Of a stretch of DNA of 42,160 nucleotides, positions 31,616 to 40,401 are shown one piece after another; position 1 is the first letter of the stretch, and each line of letters opens with the position of its first letter. Made by a program: the position numbers and the translations under genes. The DNA is from an uncultured Eubacteriales bacterium. Its GTDB lineage: Bacteria; Bacillota; Clostridia; Oscillospirales; Oscillospiraceae. The notes under the pieces are model-generated. The model had not been told where the DNA came from, did no database searches, and saw only the letters and a list, made by a program, of their open reading frames with translations. The DNA is taken from positions 1 through 42,160 of the forward strand of contig CABVBV010000006.1 of NCBI GenBank assembly GCA_902496595.1. Reading direction: 5' to 3'.

Positions 31616-32950
31616 TCACCCTACCGTGATGCGCTCCTGAGGCAGCCGGGCGGCGCTGCCCTGCGTGTTGGAGAGTGCCGCATATATGAGCGTGAGCCCG
31701 CCGGCCCTGCCGAAGAACATCAGTGCGATCAGGATAAGCTGGGATACCCGGCCCAGCTGAGGGGTGATCCCCAGCGAAAGGCCCACCGTGCCTATGGCTG
31801 AGGCCGTCTCAAAGAGGCAGGTGAGGACGGGCAAGCCTTCCAGCTTGCTGATGATGAGCCCGCCTGTCAAAAACAGGCTCAGGTACATCAGCATTATGGC
31901 CGCGGCCTGGGCCACCGTCTCGTTCGGCACGCGGCGGTTGAAAAAGTGCGGGTCTTCCCTGCGGCGGAAAACCGCGACGGCGCTCGCCAGCAGGACTGCC
32001 AGTGTGGTGGTCTTCATGCCGCCTGCCGTGGAGCCCGGGGAACCGCCTATCAGCATCAGGAGCGTGATCATCGACTGCCCGGTCTCGCTCATGGCCGTGA
32101 GGTCTGCTGTGTTGAAGCCGGCAGTCCTGGGCGTGACGGCCTGGAAAAGGGACAACAGGAGCCGCTCTCCCAAGGGCGCGTCGGCAAACTCGAAAAAGAA
32201 AAAACAGGCCGTCGGAAGCAGGATCAGGACGCCGGTCACAGCCAGTATCACCTTGCTCTGCATCCGGTACTTGCGCAGGTGCAGCCGATTCGTGCGGATA
32301 TCGTCCCAGGTCAGGAAGCCGATGCCGCCGACCACGATCAAGAAGGCGATAACAAGGGAAACTACGGGCTCGGACGCATAGGACGTCAAAGAGGAAAATG
32401 GGGCTTTTACGCCCATCAGGTCGAAGCCGGCGTTGCAAAAAGCGGATATGGAGTGGAAGAGGGCATACCAGGCGCCCCGTATGAGCCCGAACTCCTTGTA
32501 AAATACGGGGAAAAGCAGCGCCGCTCCCAGCAGCTCGACTGCCAGGGCCGTCTTCAAAATGAACTCGGTCAGGCGGACGATGCCGCCCACATTCGGGGCC
32601 GCGATGGCCTCCTGTATGGTGTTCCGCTGCATCAGCCCGATCTTCCGCCCCGAGAGTATCGCAAAGGCTCCCGCCACCGTGACGACCCCGAGCCCCCCTA
32701 TCTGTATGAGCAGGATGATGACGAGCTGGCCGAAGCCCGACCAGTAAGACGCCGTGTCGTGGATCACCAGGCCGGTCACGCAGACGGCGGACGTGGAAGT
32801 GAACAGGGCCTGCAAAAACGGGGTGCCGATCCCTTCCCGAGTAGACACCGGAAGCATAAGAACGAGGCTTCCCATCAGGATGACCAGAAGAAAGCCCAGT
32901 ATGATGACCCGGAAAGGGGACTTGTTGTTCTTATGCAAGAGCTGCCACAT
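31616..32950 (-). CDS. ktrB: KtrB/TrkH-family potassium channel subunit
   Basis: 444 residues, four M1-P-M2 repeats. The pore loops carry filter Gly residues in SAVCVTGLVIHD, SAFCNAGFDLMG, TPRTAGFNTADL and AIGTVGLSLGI. The length is that of KtrB. Together with KtrA it imports potassium with moderate affinity, sodium-coupled in the known cases. It lies downstream of a spacer (32951-33087) containing a perfect two-half-site KdpE-like box. Confidence 0.94.
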   Translation of the reverse strand: MWQLLHKNNKSPFRVIILGFLLVILMGSLVLMLPVSTREGIGTPFLQALFTSTSAVCVTGLVIHDTASYWSGFGQLVIILLIQIGGLGVVTVAGAFAILSGRKIGLMQRNTIQEAIAAPNVGGIVRLTEFILKTALAVELLGAALLFPVFYKEFGLIRGAWYALFHSISAFCNAGFDLMGVKAPFSSLTSYASEPVVSLVIAFLIVVGGIGFLTWDDIRTNRLHLRKYRMQSKVILAVTGVLILLPTACFFFFEFADAPLGERLLLSLFQAVTPRTAGFNTADLTAMSETGQSMITLLMLIGGSPGSTAGGMKTTTLAVLLASAVAVFRRREDPHFFNRRVPNETVAQAAAIMLMYLSLFLTGGLIISKLEGLPVLTCLFETASAIGTVGLSLGITPQLGRVSQLILIALMFFGRAGGLTLIYAALSNTQGSAARLPQERITVG

Positions 32951-33043
32951 CAGCCTCCACCTCTTAATGCGCCTTTACTCGGTCTTTACACTCTCCATTA
33001 TCCATATCTCGTCTAAAGGGGGTGTTAACGTATTTGAGCGCAT

Positions 33044-33060
33044 ATTAAGGCGGCATTAAG
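33044..33060 (-). promoter_or_regulatory. Putative KdpE box before ktrB
   Basis: ATTAAGGCGGCATTAAG, two perfect TTAAG half-sites (33045 and 33056) with 11-bp pitch, in the spacer upstream of ktrB. It aligns with boxes before the kinase-less kdpD-like gene and before the 32-residue ORF/kdpF. Confidence 0.6.
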
Positions 33061-33087
33061 GCGCGTGCAAGGGGCCTGCAGACCGTC

Positions 33088-33282
33088 TCATACCCAGCCG
33101 AAGATCAGGGCAAGCGGCAGGGTGATGAGAGCCGTGCCTGCGCAGACCGCCGCCAGCGTGGCCAGAGGCGTCCCGATAAAGATGAGCAAAAAGCCCAGGA
33201 CCCTGTGGCGGAAAACAAACTTTTCAATTGAGGCGTCGATACGGTTTTCAATACGAGAGACACGCTTCATCAGCGCAAACAT
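33088..33282 (-). CDS. Small two-helix membrane protein, unknown
   Basis: 64 residues. A short basic amphipathic start (ALMKRVSRIENRIDASIEKF) precedes two hydrophobic segments, about residues 28-42 and 44-62. AAGGAGGGG stands eight bases before the ATG. It sits between the kdpC terminator and ktrB, with a KdpE-like sequence upstream, so it is expressed with the Ktr genes or is the first gene of that unit. I do not recognise it; a small regulatory subunit of Kdp or Ktr is a possibility only. Confidence 0.65.
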   Translation of the reverse strand: MFALMKRVSRIENRIDASIEKFVFRHRVLGFLLIFIGTPLATLAAVCAGTALITLPLALIFGWV

Positions 33283-33351
33283 ATCTGTCCCCTCCTTACG
33301 GCAACATGATAGCGCGGCGCAGCTAAAACCGGGGAAAAGATAGGGCGTGTG

Positions 33352-33362
33352 GGATTAAGAAA
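33352..33362 (-). promoter_or_regulatory. GGATTAAGAAA motif before the 64-residue gene
   Basis: Exact 11-mer also present at 38289-38299 and 40411-40421, always in the same orientation to the genes. Here it lies directly after the kdpC terminator, ahead of TATCAT (-10 like) with no good -35, as expected for an activator-dependent promoter. Confidence 0.5.
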
Positions 33363-33364
33363 AG

Positions 33365-33408
33365 ATAAAAACCTCCGGCCCGCCTGCATCGTACAGACGG
33401 GCCGGAGG
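33365..33408 (-). terminator. Terminator of kdpFABC
   Basis: Perfect 11-bp arms CCTCCGGCCCG (33372-33382) and CGGGCCGGAGG (33398-33408), then on the minus strand TTTTTATCTTTT. It separates kdpC from the Ktr unit. Confidence 0.88.
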
Positions 33409-33432
33409 CCGAATCGCATATGGGCGCGGCGC

Positions 33433-34107
33433 CTATTTGGACACGTCGCCCACCAGGCCCATCGCCATGGCGATGTCCAGGTTCACGCCGAGGACGTTGA
33501 CGGTCTCTTCGCCGAAAATGCCCAGCAGCTTGCCCTCCGTGTTGTCCTCCACCATCTGCTCCAGCTCCTCCTCGCTCAGGCCGGAAGCGTCCGCCAGGGC
33601 GGGGATCTGGATGCGGGCGGACTCGGGCGTGATGTGCGGGTCAAGGCCGGAGCCGGAAGCCGTCACCAGGTCGGCGGGGATGTCCTCGCGCTTCACGTCC
33701 GGGTTGGCCTCCAGGAAGGCCTCAATGTCTGCCTCGACCCGTTCGGCCAGCGCAGGGTTGGAGGCCGCGTAGTTGTTGGAGCCGGAGCTCACGCCGGCAA
33801 ACTCGCTGCCGTCGTTGTAGTAACGGTTCCCCTCTTCATCCTCGTAATAGGTGTTGTAGTTGTAAGCCGAAGGGCGGCATTTCATGAAATAGGGCGCGGT
33901 GAAATCCTGCCCGATATTTGCCGCACCCACGGCCTCGCCGTCTGCGTAGACCAGGCTGCCCTTGGCCTGGCTGGGGAAGATCACCGCGGAAATACCGCTG
34001 AGCAGCACAGGGAATACAAGGCCGCAGAGCAGCAGCAGGATAAGCGTCACCACCACGGACTGACGCAGGCCGCGAGAAAATGCGTTCTTTTTCGTTGTTT
34101 CATTCAT
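33433..34107 (-). CDS. kdpC: KdpC, potassium-transporting ATPase subunit C
   Basis: 224 residues. One N-terminal membrane helix (about 17-43) is followed by the periplasmic-type domain with IGQDFTAPYFMKCRPSA, SGSNNYAASNPAL, ADLVTASGSGLDPHITPESA and GVNLDIAMAMGL, all KdpC hallmarks. It is longer by some 25 residues than E. coli KdpC owing to a Tyr/Asp/Glu-rich insertion (YNYNTYYEDEEGNRYY). KdpC stabilises the KdpAB complex. It starts 14 bases after kdpB with a GAGGAGG site. Confidence 0.96.
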   Translation of the reverse strand: MNETTKKNAFSRGLRQSVVVTLILLLLCGLVFPVLLSGISAVIFPSQAKGSLVYADGEAVGAANIGQDFTAPYFMKCRPSAYNYNTYYEDEEGNRYYNDGSEFAGVSSGSNNYAASNPALAERVEADIEAFLEANPDVKREDIPADLVTASGSGLDPHITPESARIQIPALADASGLSEEELEQMVEDNTEGKLLGIFGEETVNVLGVNLDIAMAMGLVGDVSK

Positions 34108-34121
34108 ACTAAAGGCCCTCC

Positions 34122-36173
34122 TCAGATGCCCATTGCCGTCAGGATTGGAACGATCAGCATATCAATGATCTTTATCCCGATGAAGGGAGTGACGACGCCG
34201 CCAAGGCCGTAGATCAGCATATTCCGGGCCAGCATCTTCCCGGAGGACATGGGGCGGTACCTGACGCCCTTCATGGCCAGAGGGATGAGGCAGGGGATGA
34301 TGATCGCGTTGAAGATGAGAGCCGACAGGATGGCGCTGTTCTGCGTGCCGAGGTGCATGATGTTCAAAACGCCCAGCTGAGGGATGGCGGCCATGAACAT
34401 GGCGGGGATGATGGCAAAATACTTGGCTATGTCGTTTGCGATGGAGAAGGTGGTGAGGGAGCCGCGGGTTATGAGCAGCTGCTTGCCTATCTCCACCACC
34501 TCGAGTATCTTGGTGGGGTCGGAGTCCAGGTCGACCATGTTGGCGGCCTCCTTGGCCGCAGTGGTGCCGGAGTTCATGGCAAGGCCCACGTTCGCCTGGG
34601 CGAGCGCCGGGGCGTCGTTCGTGCCGTCGCCGGTCATGGCGACGATCTTGCCCTCCGCCTGCTCCTTTTTTATGACGCTTATCTTGTCCTCAGGCTTGCA
34701 CTCGGCGATAAAGCCGTCCACGCCGGCCTCCTTTGCGATGGTGGCTGCGGTCAGGGGATTGTCGCCCGTGCACATGATGGTCTTGATGCCGATGGCCCGC
34801 AGGCGCTCGAAGCGCTCCACCATGCCGGGCTTCACGGTGTCCTTCAGGTAAATGACACCCAGCACCTGTGCGTCCCGGCACACCACGAGGGGCGTGCCGC
34901 CCAGCGAGGAGACCTTCTCCACATGGATGTGCAGGTCGGCGGGCACCGTCCCGCCCTGGGAGAGGACGTACTGCTCGATGGCGTCCGAGGCGCCCTTGCG
35001 CAGCTTTGTGCCGTCGGGGAGGTCGACGCCGCTCATGCGGGTCTGGGCGGTAAACTCCATATAGGAGGCGCCGGGCGCCTCCACGCTGTCGTCGCCCAGG
35101 CGTCGCGCCAGCTCGAGGGTGGATTTGCCCTCGGGGGTCTCGTCGTGCAGGCTGGTCAGCGCCGCGCAGCGGATGAGCTCGCTGCGGCTTGCGCCCTCAA
35201 CGGGGAAGAAATCGGCGGCCAGGCGGTTGCCGAAGGTGATGGTGCCGGTCTTGTCCAGTATCATGGTGTCCACATCGCCGCAGGCCTCCACCGCCTTGCC
35301 GGACATTGCGATGACATTGAAGCGGGTGACGCGGTCCATGCCGGCTATGCCTATCGCCGAGAGCAGGCCGCCGATGGTCGTCGGTATCAGGCAGACCATG
35401 AGGGCTATCAGGGTGGACACCGGCAGCTGTACGCCGCTGTAAACGCCGATGGGGTACAGGGTGACGATGACGATGAGGAAAATGATGGTCAGGGAGACCA
35501 GCAGGGTGCTCAGGGCTATCTCGTTGGGCGTCTTTTTCCGGGAGGCGCCCTCCACGAGGGCTATCATCCTGTCCAGGAAGCTGTTGCCGGGCTCGGAGGT
35601 GATGCGTATCTTCAGCCAGTCGGACACCACGGTGGTGCCGCCGGTCACGGAGCAGAAGTCGCCGCCGCTCTCGCGTACCACGGGCGCGGACTCGCCGGTG
35701 ATGGCCGATTCGTCCACAGACGCGATGCCCTCGATGACCTCGCCGTCGCCGGGGATGATCTCGCCGGCCTCCACCAGGACGACGTCGCCCTTTTTAAGCT
35801 CGCTGGAGGCGACGATGGTCTCGCTGCCGTCCTCGCCCAGCAGGCGGGCGTCGGTGTCCTTCTGGGTCTTTTTCAGGCTGGCGGCCTGGGCCTTGCCCCG
35901 GCCCTCCGCCACGGACTCCGCAAAGTTCGCGAACAGCACCGTCACCAGCAGGATGATGGACACTATCAGGTTGTAAGTACGCAGGCCGGTGTCGCCCTCG
36001 CCGAACAGCCCCGGCACGATCGTCAGCAGCAGCGTGATCAGGAAACCGGTCTCAACCACGAACATGACCGGATTCTTGAGCATATATCGGGGATCCAGCT
36101 TTTTTACGGAGCCGATGAGGGCCTGCTTCAGGATCTCCGGTGTCAGCAGCTTTTTGTTCTTTTTCTTACTCAT
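34122..36173 (-). CDS. kdpB: KdpB, catalytic P-type ATPase subunit
   Basis: 683 residues with all P-type ATPase motifs: TGES in the actuator domain (ITGESAPV), the phosphorylated Asp in MILDKTGTITFGNR, KGAS-type nucleotide site (LRKGASDAI), MCTGDNPLTAA and MTGDGTNDAPALAQANVG. Seven membrane segments are recognisable. It hydrolyses ATP to drive potassium through KdpA. It follows kdpA by 16 bases, with AAGGAGG at the start. Confidence 0.97.
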   Translation of the reverse strand: MSKKKNKKLLTPEILKQALIGSVKKLDPRYMLKNPVMFVVETGFLITLLLTIVPGLFGEGDTGLRTYNLIVSIILLVTVLFANFAESVAEGRGKAQAASLKKTQKDTDARLLGEDGSETIVASSELKKGDVVLVEAGEIIPGDGEVIEGIASVDESAITGESAPVVRESGGDFCSVTGGTTVVSDWLKIRITSEPGNSFLDRMIALVEGASRKKTPNEIALSTLLVSLTIIFLIVIVTLYPIGVYSGVQLPVSTLIALMVCLIPTTIGGLLSAIGIAGMDRVTRFNVIAMSGKAVEACGDVDTMILDKTGTITFGNRLAADFFPVEGASRSELIRCAALTSLHDETPEGKSTLELARRLGDDSVEAPGASYMEFTAQTRMSGVDLPDGTKLRKGASDAIEQYVLSQGGTVPADLHIHVEKVSSLGGTPLVVCRDAQVLGVIYLKDTVKPGMVERFERLRAIGIKTIMCTGDNPLTAATIAKEAGVDGFIAECKPEDKISVIKKEQAEGKIVAMTGDGTNDAPALAQANVGLAMNSGTTAAKEAANMVDLDSDPTKILEVVEIGKQLLITRGSLTTFSIANDIAKYFAIIPAMFMAAIPQLGVLNIMHLGTQNSAILSALIFNAIIIPCLIPLAMKGVRYRPMSSGKMLARNMLIYGLGGVVTPFIGIKIIDMLIVPILTAMGI

Positions 36174-36189
36174 AGTACGAAAATCCTCC

Positions 36190-37944
36190 TTAGCCCCAGA
36201 GGCTCAGGTGCTCTGCAACGGGGCCCAGAGCCAGCGCCGGGAAGAATGTAAGCGCGGCAAAGATATACACCACGAACACAAGGATGACGGCAAAGCTCAC
36301 AGTGCCGGTCTGCAGCGTGCCGGCAGACTCGTTTACATAGTCCTTCTTCATCAGCGAGCCCGCAATGGCCAGCTGGATAACGATGGGCAGATAGCGTCCC
36401 AGGAACATGACGACGCCGGTGGTGATGTTCCAGAAGGGGCTGTTGTCCGCCAGGCCCTCGAAACCGGAGCCGTTGTTGGCGGCGGAGGAGGCGTATTCAT
36501 ACAGCACCTGGCTCAGGCCGTGGAAGCCGGGGTTCGTGATGCCGGCCCTGCCCGCGTCCGTCGCCACCGCCAGGGCGGAGAAGGCCAGGATGAGCAGGGG
36601 GTGTATGATGATGGCCAGCGCGGTGAGCTTCATCTCGCGCCCCTCTATCTTCTTGCCGAGATACTCGGGGGTGCGCCCCACCATCAGGCCGCAGATGAAC
36701 ACCGCCAGGATGGCGTACAGTATCATATTCATGAGGCCCACGCCCTTGCCGCCGAAGACGCAGTTGAGCATCATGTGCAGCAGCGGCACCATGCCGCCCA
36801 GAGGTGTCAATGTGTCGTGCATATTGTTGACCGTGCCCGTGGTGAAAGACGTGGTCACTGTGGTGAACATGGCGGACTGGGCGATGCCGAAGCGTACCTC
36901 CTTACCCTCCATGCTGCCTGCGGACTGGTCGAGGCCGAGCGCGGCCAGGGCCGGGTTGCCCTGCAGCTCTGCCCAGTAGCACAGGCCCAGGCCCGCCAGG
37001 AACAGGAGGCCCATGGCGAGGAAGATGCTCCGGCCCTCCCTGCCGAACAGCCGGGTGGTGAGCCCCTCGCGATGTGCCGGCAGCGCGCCCTCCGGGGCTT
37101 TCTGATGCCCGCGGCGGCTGTCCCCCATCATTTTGCCGAAGGTGATGACGCAGGCACCGGGCAGCAGCATCATGGAATACAGCTCGATCAGGTTGGACAG
37201 GATGGTGGGGTTCTCCATGGGCGTGGCGGAATTGGCCCCGAAGAAACCGCCGCCGTTGGTGCCCAGGTGCTTTATTATCTCGAGCGCCGCCACGGGGCCC
37301 ATGGCCAGCACCTGAAACGTGCCCTCGAGGGTCTTAACCACCACGTTGCCCGAGAAATTCTGCGGCACGCCCTGCCACACCAGCAGCAGCCCGCCCACCA
37401 GGGAAAAGGGCAGCAGCACACGGGTGGTGATGCGTACGAGGTCGGCAAAGAAGTTGCCCACGTCGTCCTTCGTCTTCCCGGCGAGGCCGCGGATGAAGGC
37501 CACGCAGGCGGCGTAGCCGCTGGCCGCCGAAACGAACATCATGAAGATGATGACCAGCATCTGGGAGAGATAGCTCAGGCCGCTCTCGCCGGAGTAGTGC
37601 TGAAGGTTGGTGTTGGTCATGAAGCTGATGATGGTGTTGAAGGCCAGCGTGGGCTCCATGCCCTCGATGCCGTTCGGATTGAAGAGCGGGATGCTCTGGA
37701 TGCGCAGGATGACGTAGCCGATGGCTATCATCACCGCGTTGGTGCCTATGAGGGCCAGGGCGTACTGTTTCCAGTTCATGCCCTTGCGGGGATCTACCCC
37801 GCCCAATTTGTATATCACGCCGTCCACCCGGTCAAAGACCGGGTCGGCAAAGGTGCGCTTTCCTGCGGCGATATGATAGAGATACCGCCCCACCGGGATG
37901 ACAAGGATCAGATAGACGATCAATGTCAGTACCAGCTGCAACAT
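36190..37944 (-). CDS. kdpA: KdpA, potassium-binding channel-like subunit
   Basis: 584 residues, about ten membrane segments in four pore repeats. Filter regions are visible as TNTNLQHYSGESGLS, GTNGGGFFGANSATP, TTVTTSFTTGTVNNMHD and ANNGSGFEGLADNS. The N terminus (LTLIVYLILVIPVGRYLYHI) is typical. It selects potassium with high affinity and passes it to KdpB. AGGAGG precedes the ATG by eight bases. Confidence 0.97.
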   Translation of the reverse strand: MLQLVLTLIVYLILVIPVGRYLYHIAAGKRTFADPVFDRVDGVIYKLGGVDPRKGMNWKQYALALIGTNAVMIAIGYVILRIQSIPLFNPNGIEGMEPTLAFNTIISFMTNTNLQHYSGESGLSYLSQMLVIIFMMFVSAASGYAACVAFIRGLAGKTKDDVGNFFADLVRITTRVLLPFSLVGGLLLVWQGVPQNFSGNVVVKTLEGTFQVLAMGPVAALEIIKHLGTNGGGFFGANSATPMENPTILSNLIELYSMMLLPGACVITFGKMMGDSRRGHQKAPEGALPAHREGLTTRLFGREGRSIFLAMGLLFLAGLGLCYWAELQGNPALAALGLDQSAGSMEGKEVRFGIAQSAMFTTVTTSFTTGTVNNMHDTLTPLGGMVPLLHMMLNCVFGGKGVGLMNMILYAILAVFICGLMVGRTPEYLGKKIEGREMKLTALAIIIHPLLILAFSALAVATDAGRAGITNPGFHGLSQVLYEYASSAANNGSGFEGLADNSPFWNITTGVVMFLGRYLPIVIQLAIAGSLMKKDYVNESAGTLQTGTVSFAVILVFVVYIFAALTFFPALALGPVAEHLSLWG

Positions 37945-37973
37945 ATGAAACTCCTCCTATATTTCCTCCGGCG

Positions 37974-38051
37974 TCAAAAACGCTCCGGATGCGCCAGGGC
38001 GTATACCAGATAGCCGCCCAGCAGCAAAACAATGATCCCGAGTAAAATCAT
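37974..38051 (-). CDS. kdpF: KdpF, small stabilising subunit
   Basis: 25 residues: MILLGIIVLLLGGYLVYAL and a closing HPERF, one membrane helix with the conserved YLVYAL-HPE-F pattern of KdpF. AGGAG stands nine bases before the ATG. It lies 29 bases before kdpA. Confidence 0.92.
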   Translation of the reverse strand: MILLGIIVLLLGGYLVYALAHPERF

Positions 38052-38071
38052 GCCGTTCAACTCCTGTCCCA

Positions 38072-38170
38072 TCATTCCTGAGATTCGACTTGCCGCTGGC
38101 ACCAGTTCGTCAGCAGCCATACAAGGCCGAAACCGGCCAGCAGGGTCACTGCCATAAAGCAATCCATCAT
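38072..38170 (-). CDS. 32-residue membrane peptide upstream of kdpF
   Basis: Short frame giving a single helix (MAVTLLAGFGLVWLLTNWC) and a polar tail QRQVESQE. AAAGGAAG lies upstream, and the stop is 20 bases before kdpF. From memory, short one-helix ORFs of this form often precede kdpF in other bacteria, and are usually left unannotated. It could be an additional small subunit of the Kdp complex. Starts at 38170 and 38167 are both possible. Confidence 0.6.
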   Translation of the reverse strand: MMDCFMAVTLLAGFGLVWLLTNWCQRQVESQE

Positions 38171-38288
38171 ACAACAGGGCTTCCTTTCGTCGATATAATG
38201 ATGCCGGGCCGCATGCGGCGTTTCCCGGCAGGCAAAACATACTGTATCTGTTTTGCGCTCATAGCATACTGCCGTCCGTAAAAAGTGG

Positions 38289-38316
38289 GGATTAAGAAAG
38301 ATAAGGGAACATTAAC
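38289..38316 (-). promoter_or_regulatory. KdpE-like box before the kdpF-kdpA genes
   Basis: Contains GGATTAAGAAA (38289-38299) and GATAAGGGAACATTAAC (38300-38316), whose half-sites ATAAG and TTAAC have 11-bp pitch. A -10 like TATGCT lies downstream on the minus strand without a clear -35. Confidence 0.55.
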
Positions 38317-38352
38317 AGGAGATTTAGATTTCCCCTCGGGCGGCGCCCTGCG

Positions 38353-40305
38353 CTAGCATCTTTTCCGCTCCGCCCCGTTCCGCTCCTCCTGCAGCCTGAT
38401 GCGCTCCTGGCTGAGGCCGCACTGGCTCAACATGGCGATCATGAGGTTCTTTTCAAAGGCGTCCGGTATGGGGTAGCCCGCGATGGGTATGCCCACGACG
38501 CCCATGGCGCCCTGCGTCCCCCTGACGGAAAGGAAGAGCCAGTCTGAGTCCGGCAGCGTGCTCGTGGTCGCGCCCGCGTGCTTGTTGTTTTTCTGCACCC
38601 ACTTGGCCACGCCGAGCTCTTCCGAGCCCAGCCCGGCCAGGACGCCCCGTTCGTCGGGCGGCTCCACCCGGAACTCCAGCTCCCTTCCCGTCCCGCTCAG
38701 GGCGTATAGGACGGGACGGTCGAAGAGCCTGTTGAGCTGCTCCGCTGTCAGGCGCAGGCAGTCCCATTCCGTCCGCCCCTTCTGCAGCTTCTGGCTGCTG
38801 CCCAGCAGCAGCTCCGTGTAATAGCTCTTCTGCGCCGCCAGACGGGCCTGCGCTTTCACGCGGCTGGCCAGAGAGCTGGCAATGACGCTGGAGAAAAGCA
38901 TGATGAGGAAGGTGACGGGATAGCTCGGGTCGTTCGCCTGAAAGGTATATCGGGGCTCCGTAAAGAGGAAATTGAAGGCGGCGACGCTCAAAAGGGAGCC
39001 TGCGGCTCCATAGAGGTGCCCGTCCGTGCAGACCGCTGTGATGAGCACCCCCAAAATATAGACCGTGATGATGTTCGACTCGCTGAACCCCGCGTGATAA
39101 AAGCCGAAGCCCGCGAGCGACGAGAGCAGCAAAGAGGCCAGCATAATACCCGTGTCCTTCCATGTGAAGCGGGCTTTAGGGGCGCGGAGCCTCCCGAGCG
39201 GCTTTTTGTACAGCGGCTGGTGGTCAGGGATGATGTATATGTCCAGGTCAGTCAGCTCGATAAGGCGGTCTGCCAGGCTCTTTTTGCCCGTTATAGGGTT
39301 CTGCCTGTGGTTCAGGCGGCCCATGACGATCTTTGTGACCCCGCTGACGCGGGCATATTCCGCTATCTGCACGGCGGGGTCTGTGCCGTACACCGTGGAG
39401 ATCTGCGCGCCCAGCTGTTCCGCAAGATGCAGGTTGTCACGCAGGCGCTTCAGGTTTTCGCCGGAGAGCTCCTTCGTCTCCGGCGTCTGCACGAACAGCG
39501 CGGTAAAGCCGCTGTGGAAGGCCTCGGCCATACGTGCGGCGGTACGGATCACCTTCGCATTGGATGGAGCGGAGGAGAGGCAGATCAGGATATGCTCCCC
39601 GGCCCTGGCGCTCTTTTCCTTGCCCTCGTGCAGAGCCGCCCGGTTCAGCTGATCTGCGGTGCGCCGCATGGCGATCTCGCGCAGGGCGGCCAGGTTCTCT
39701 GCGGTGAAAAAGTTCTGGAGCGCCTGCTCCGCCTGGCGCTCCCGGTACACTTTTCCCGCCTGCAGGCGCTTTACCAGCTCGTCGGGCTCTATATCCACCA
39801 GTTCGACCTGATCGGCCCGGTCAAAAATGTGATCCGGTATCCGCTCATTGACCGCGATGCCCGTTATGGAGGACACCAGGTCGTTGAGCGACTCCAGATG
39901 CTGCACATTGACCGTGGTATAGACGCTGATGCCGGCCTTGAGCAGCTCCTCCACATCCTGATACCGCTTCGTGTGCCGGCTGCCCCGGGCGTTGTTGTGG
40001 GCAAGTTCGTCCACCAGGATGAGCTGCGGCTTTCTCTGCAGCGCACGGTCAAGGTCGAGCTCCTTCAGCCCTATCCCGCGATAGTCGATCTCTTTGCAGG
40101 GCAAAACCTCCAGCCCCTCGAGGAGCGCCAGTGTATCCGGCCTGGCGTGGGGCTCCACATAGCCTACCACGACGTCCACGCCCTCTTTCCGGGCCTGATG
40201 GGCCGCCTCCAGCATGGCGTAGGTCTTGCCGACGCCCGCCGCATAGCCGAAAAAGATCTTCAGTTTTCCGACGGGCTCCGGTATGGTTTGCTGCGTTTTC
40301 TCCAT
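38353..40305 (-). CDS. KdpD-like sensor lacking the kinase domain
   Basis: 650 residues. KdpD domain with P-loop GYAAGVGKT (20-28) and canonical Walker B region LVDELAHNNARGSRHTKR; universal-stress-like domain with CLSSAPSNAK and FTALFVQ; four DUF4118 helices (about 390-480); GAF-like domain. The protein ends about where the full-length KdpD begins its dimerisation helix, so no phospho-His or ATP-binding kinase core is present. The end is a clean stop (RKRC) with no kinase remnant downstream. The start at 40305 follows AGGAG by nine bases. Likely a regulatory partner of KdpD, or a sensor of c-di-AMP or ATP, as truncated KdpD proteins in other bacteria suggest. Confidence 0.9.
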   Translation of the reverse strand: MEKTQQTIPEPVGKLKIFFGYAAGVGKTYAMLEAAHQARKEGVDVVVGYVEPHARPDTLALLEGLEVLPCKEIDYRGIGLKELDLDRALQRKPQLILVDELAHNNARGSRHTKRYQDVEELLKAGISVYTTVNVQHLESLNDLVSSITGIAVNERIPDHIFDRADQVELVDIEPDELVKRLQAGKVYRERQAEQALQNFFTAENLAALREIAMRRTADQLNRAALHEGKEKSARAGEHILICLSSAPSNAKVIRTAARMAEAFHSGFTALFVQTPETKELSGENLKRLRDNLHLAEQLGAQISTVYGTDPAVQIAEYARVSGVTKIVMGRLNHRQNPITGKKSLADRLIELTDLDIYIIPDHQPLYKKPLGRLRAPKARFTWKDTGIMLASLLLSSLAGFGFYHAGFSESNIITVYILGVLITAVCTDGHLYGAAGSLLSVAAFNFLFTEPRYTFQANDPSYPVTFLIMLFSSVIASSLASRVKAQARLAAQKSYYTELLLGSSQKLQKGRTEWDCLRLTAEQLNRLFDRPVLYALSGTGRELEFRVEPPDERGVLAGLGSEELGVAKWVQKNNKHAGATTSTLPDSDWLFLSVRGTQGAMGVVGIPIAGYPIPDAFEKNLMIAMLSQCGLSQERIRLQEERNGAERKRC

Positions 40306-40401
40306 ATGCATCTTCTCCTGCAATACCGGTCTGTGTCCTACATGGGCGTTCGTATCGTACCATGCGGGATACTATAAAATGATAAGGGTTCTCGAAAGCG
40401 C

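Noticed and set aside
34353..36251. 632-codon open frame opposite kdpB
   Set aside because: Antisense shadow with His/Gly/Asp-rich unstructured composition and no ribosome binding site; kdpB on the other strand has every family motif.
35989..38013. 674-codon frame opposite kdpA
   Set aside because: Composition is His/Gln/Glu rich and featureless; it runs across kdpA, the kdpB start and kdpF.
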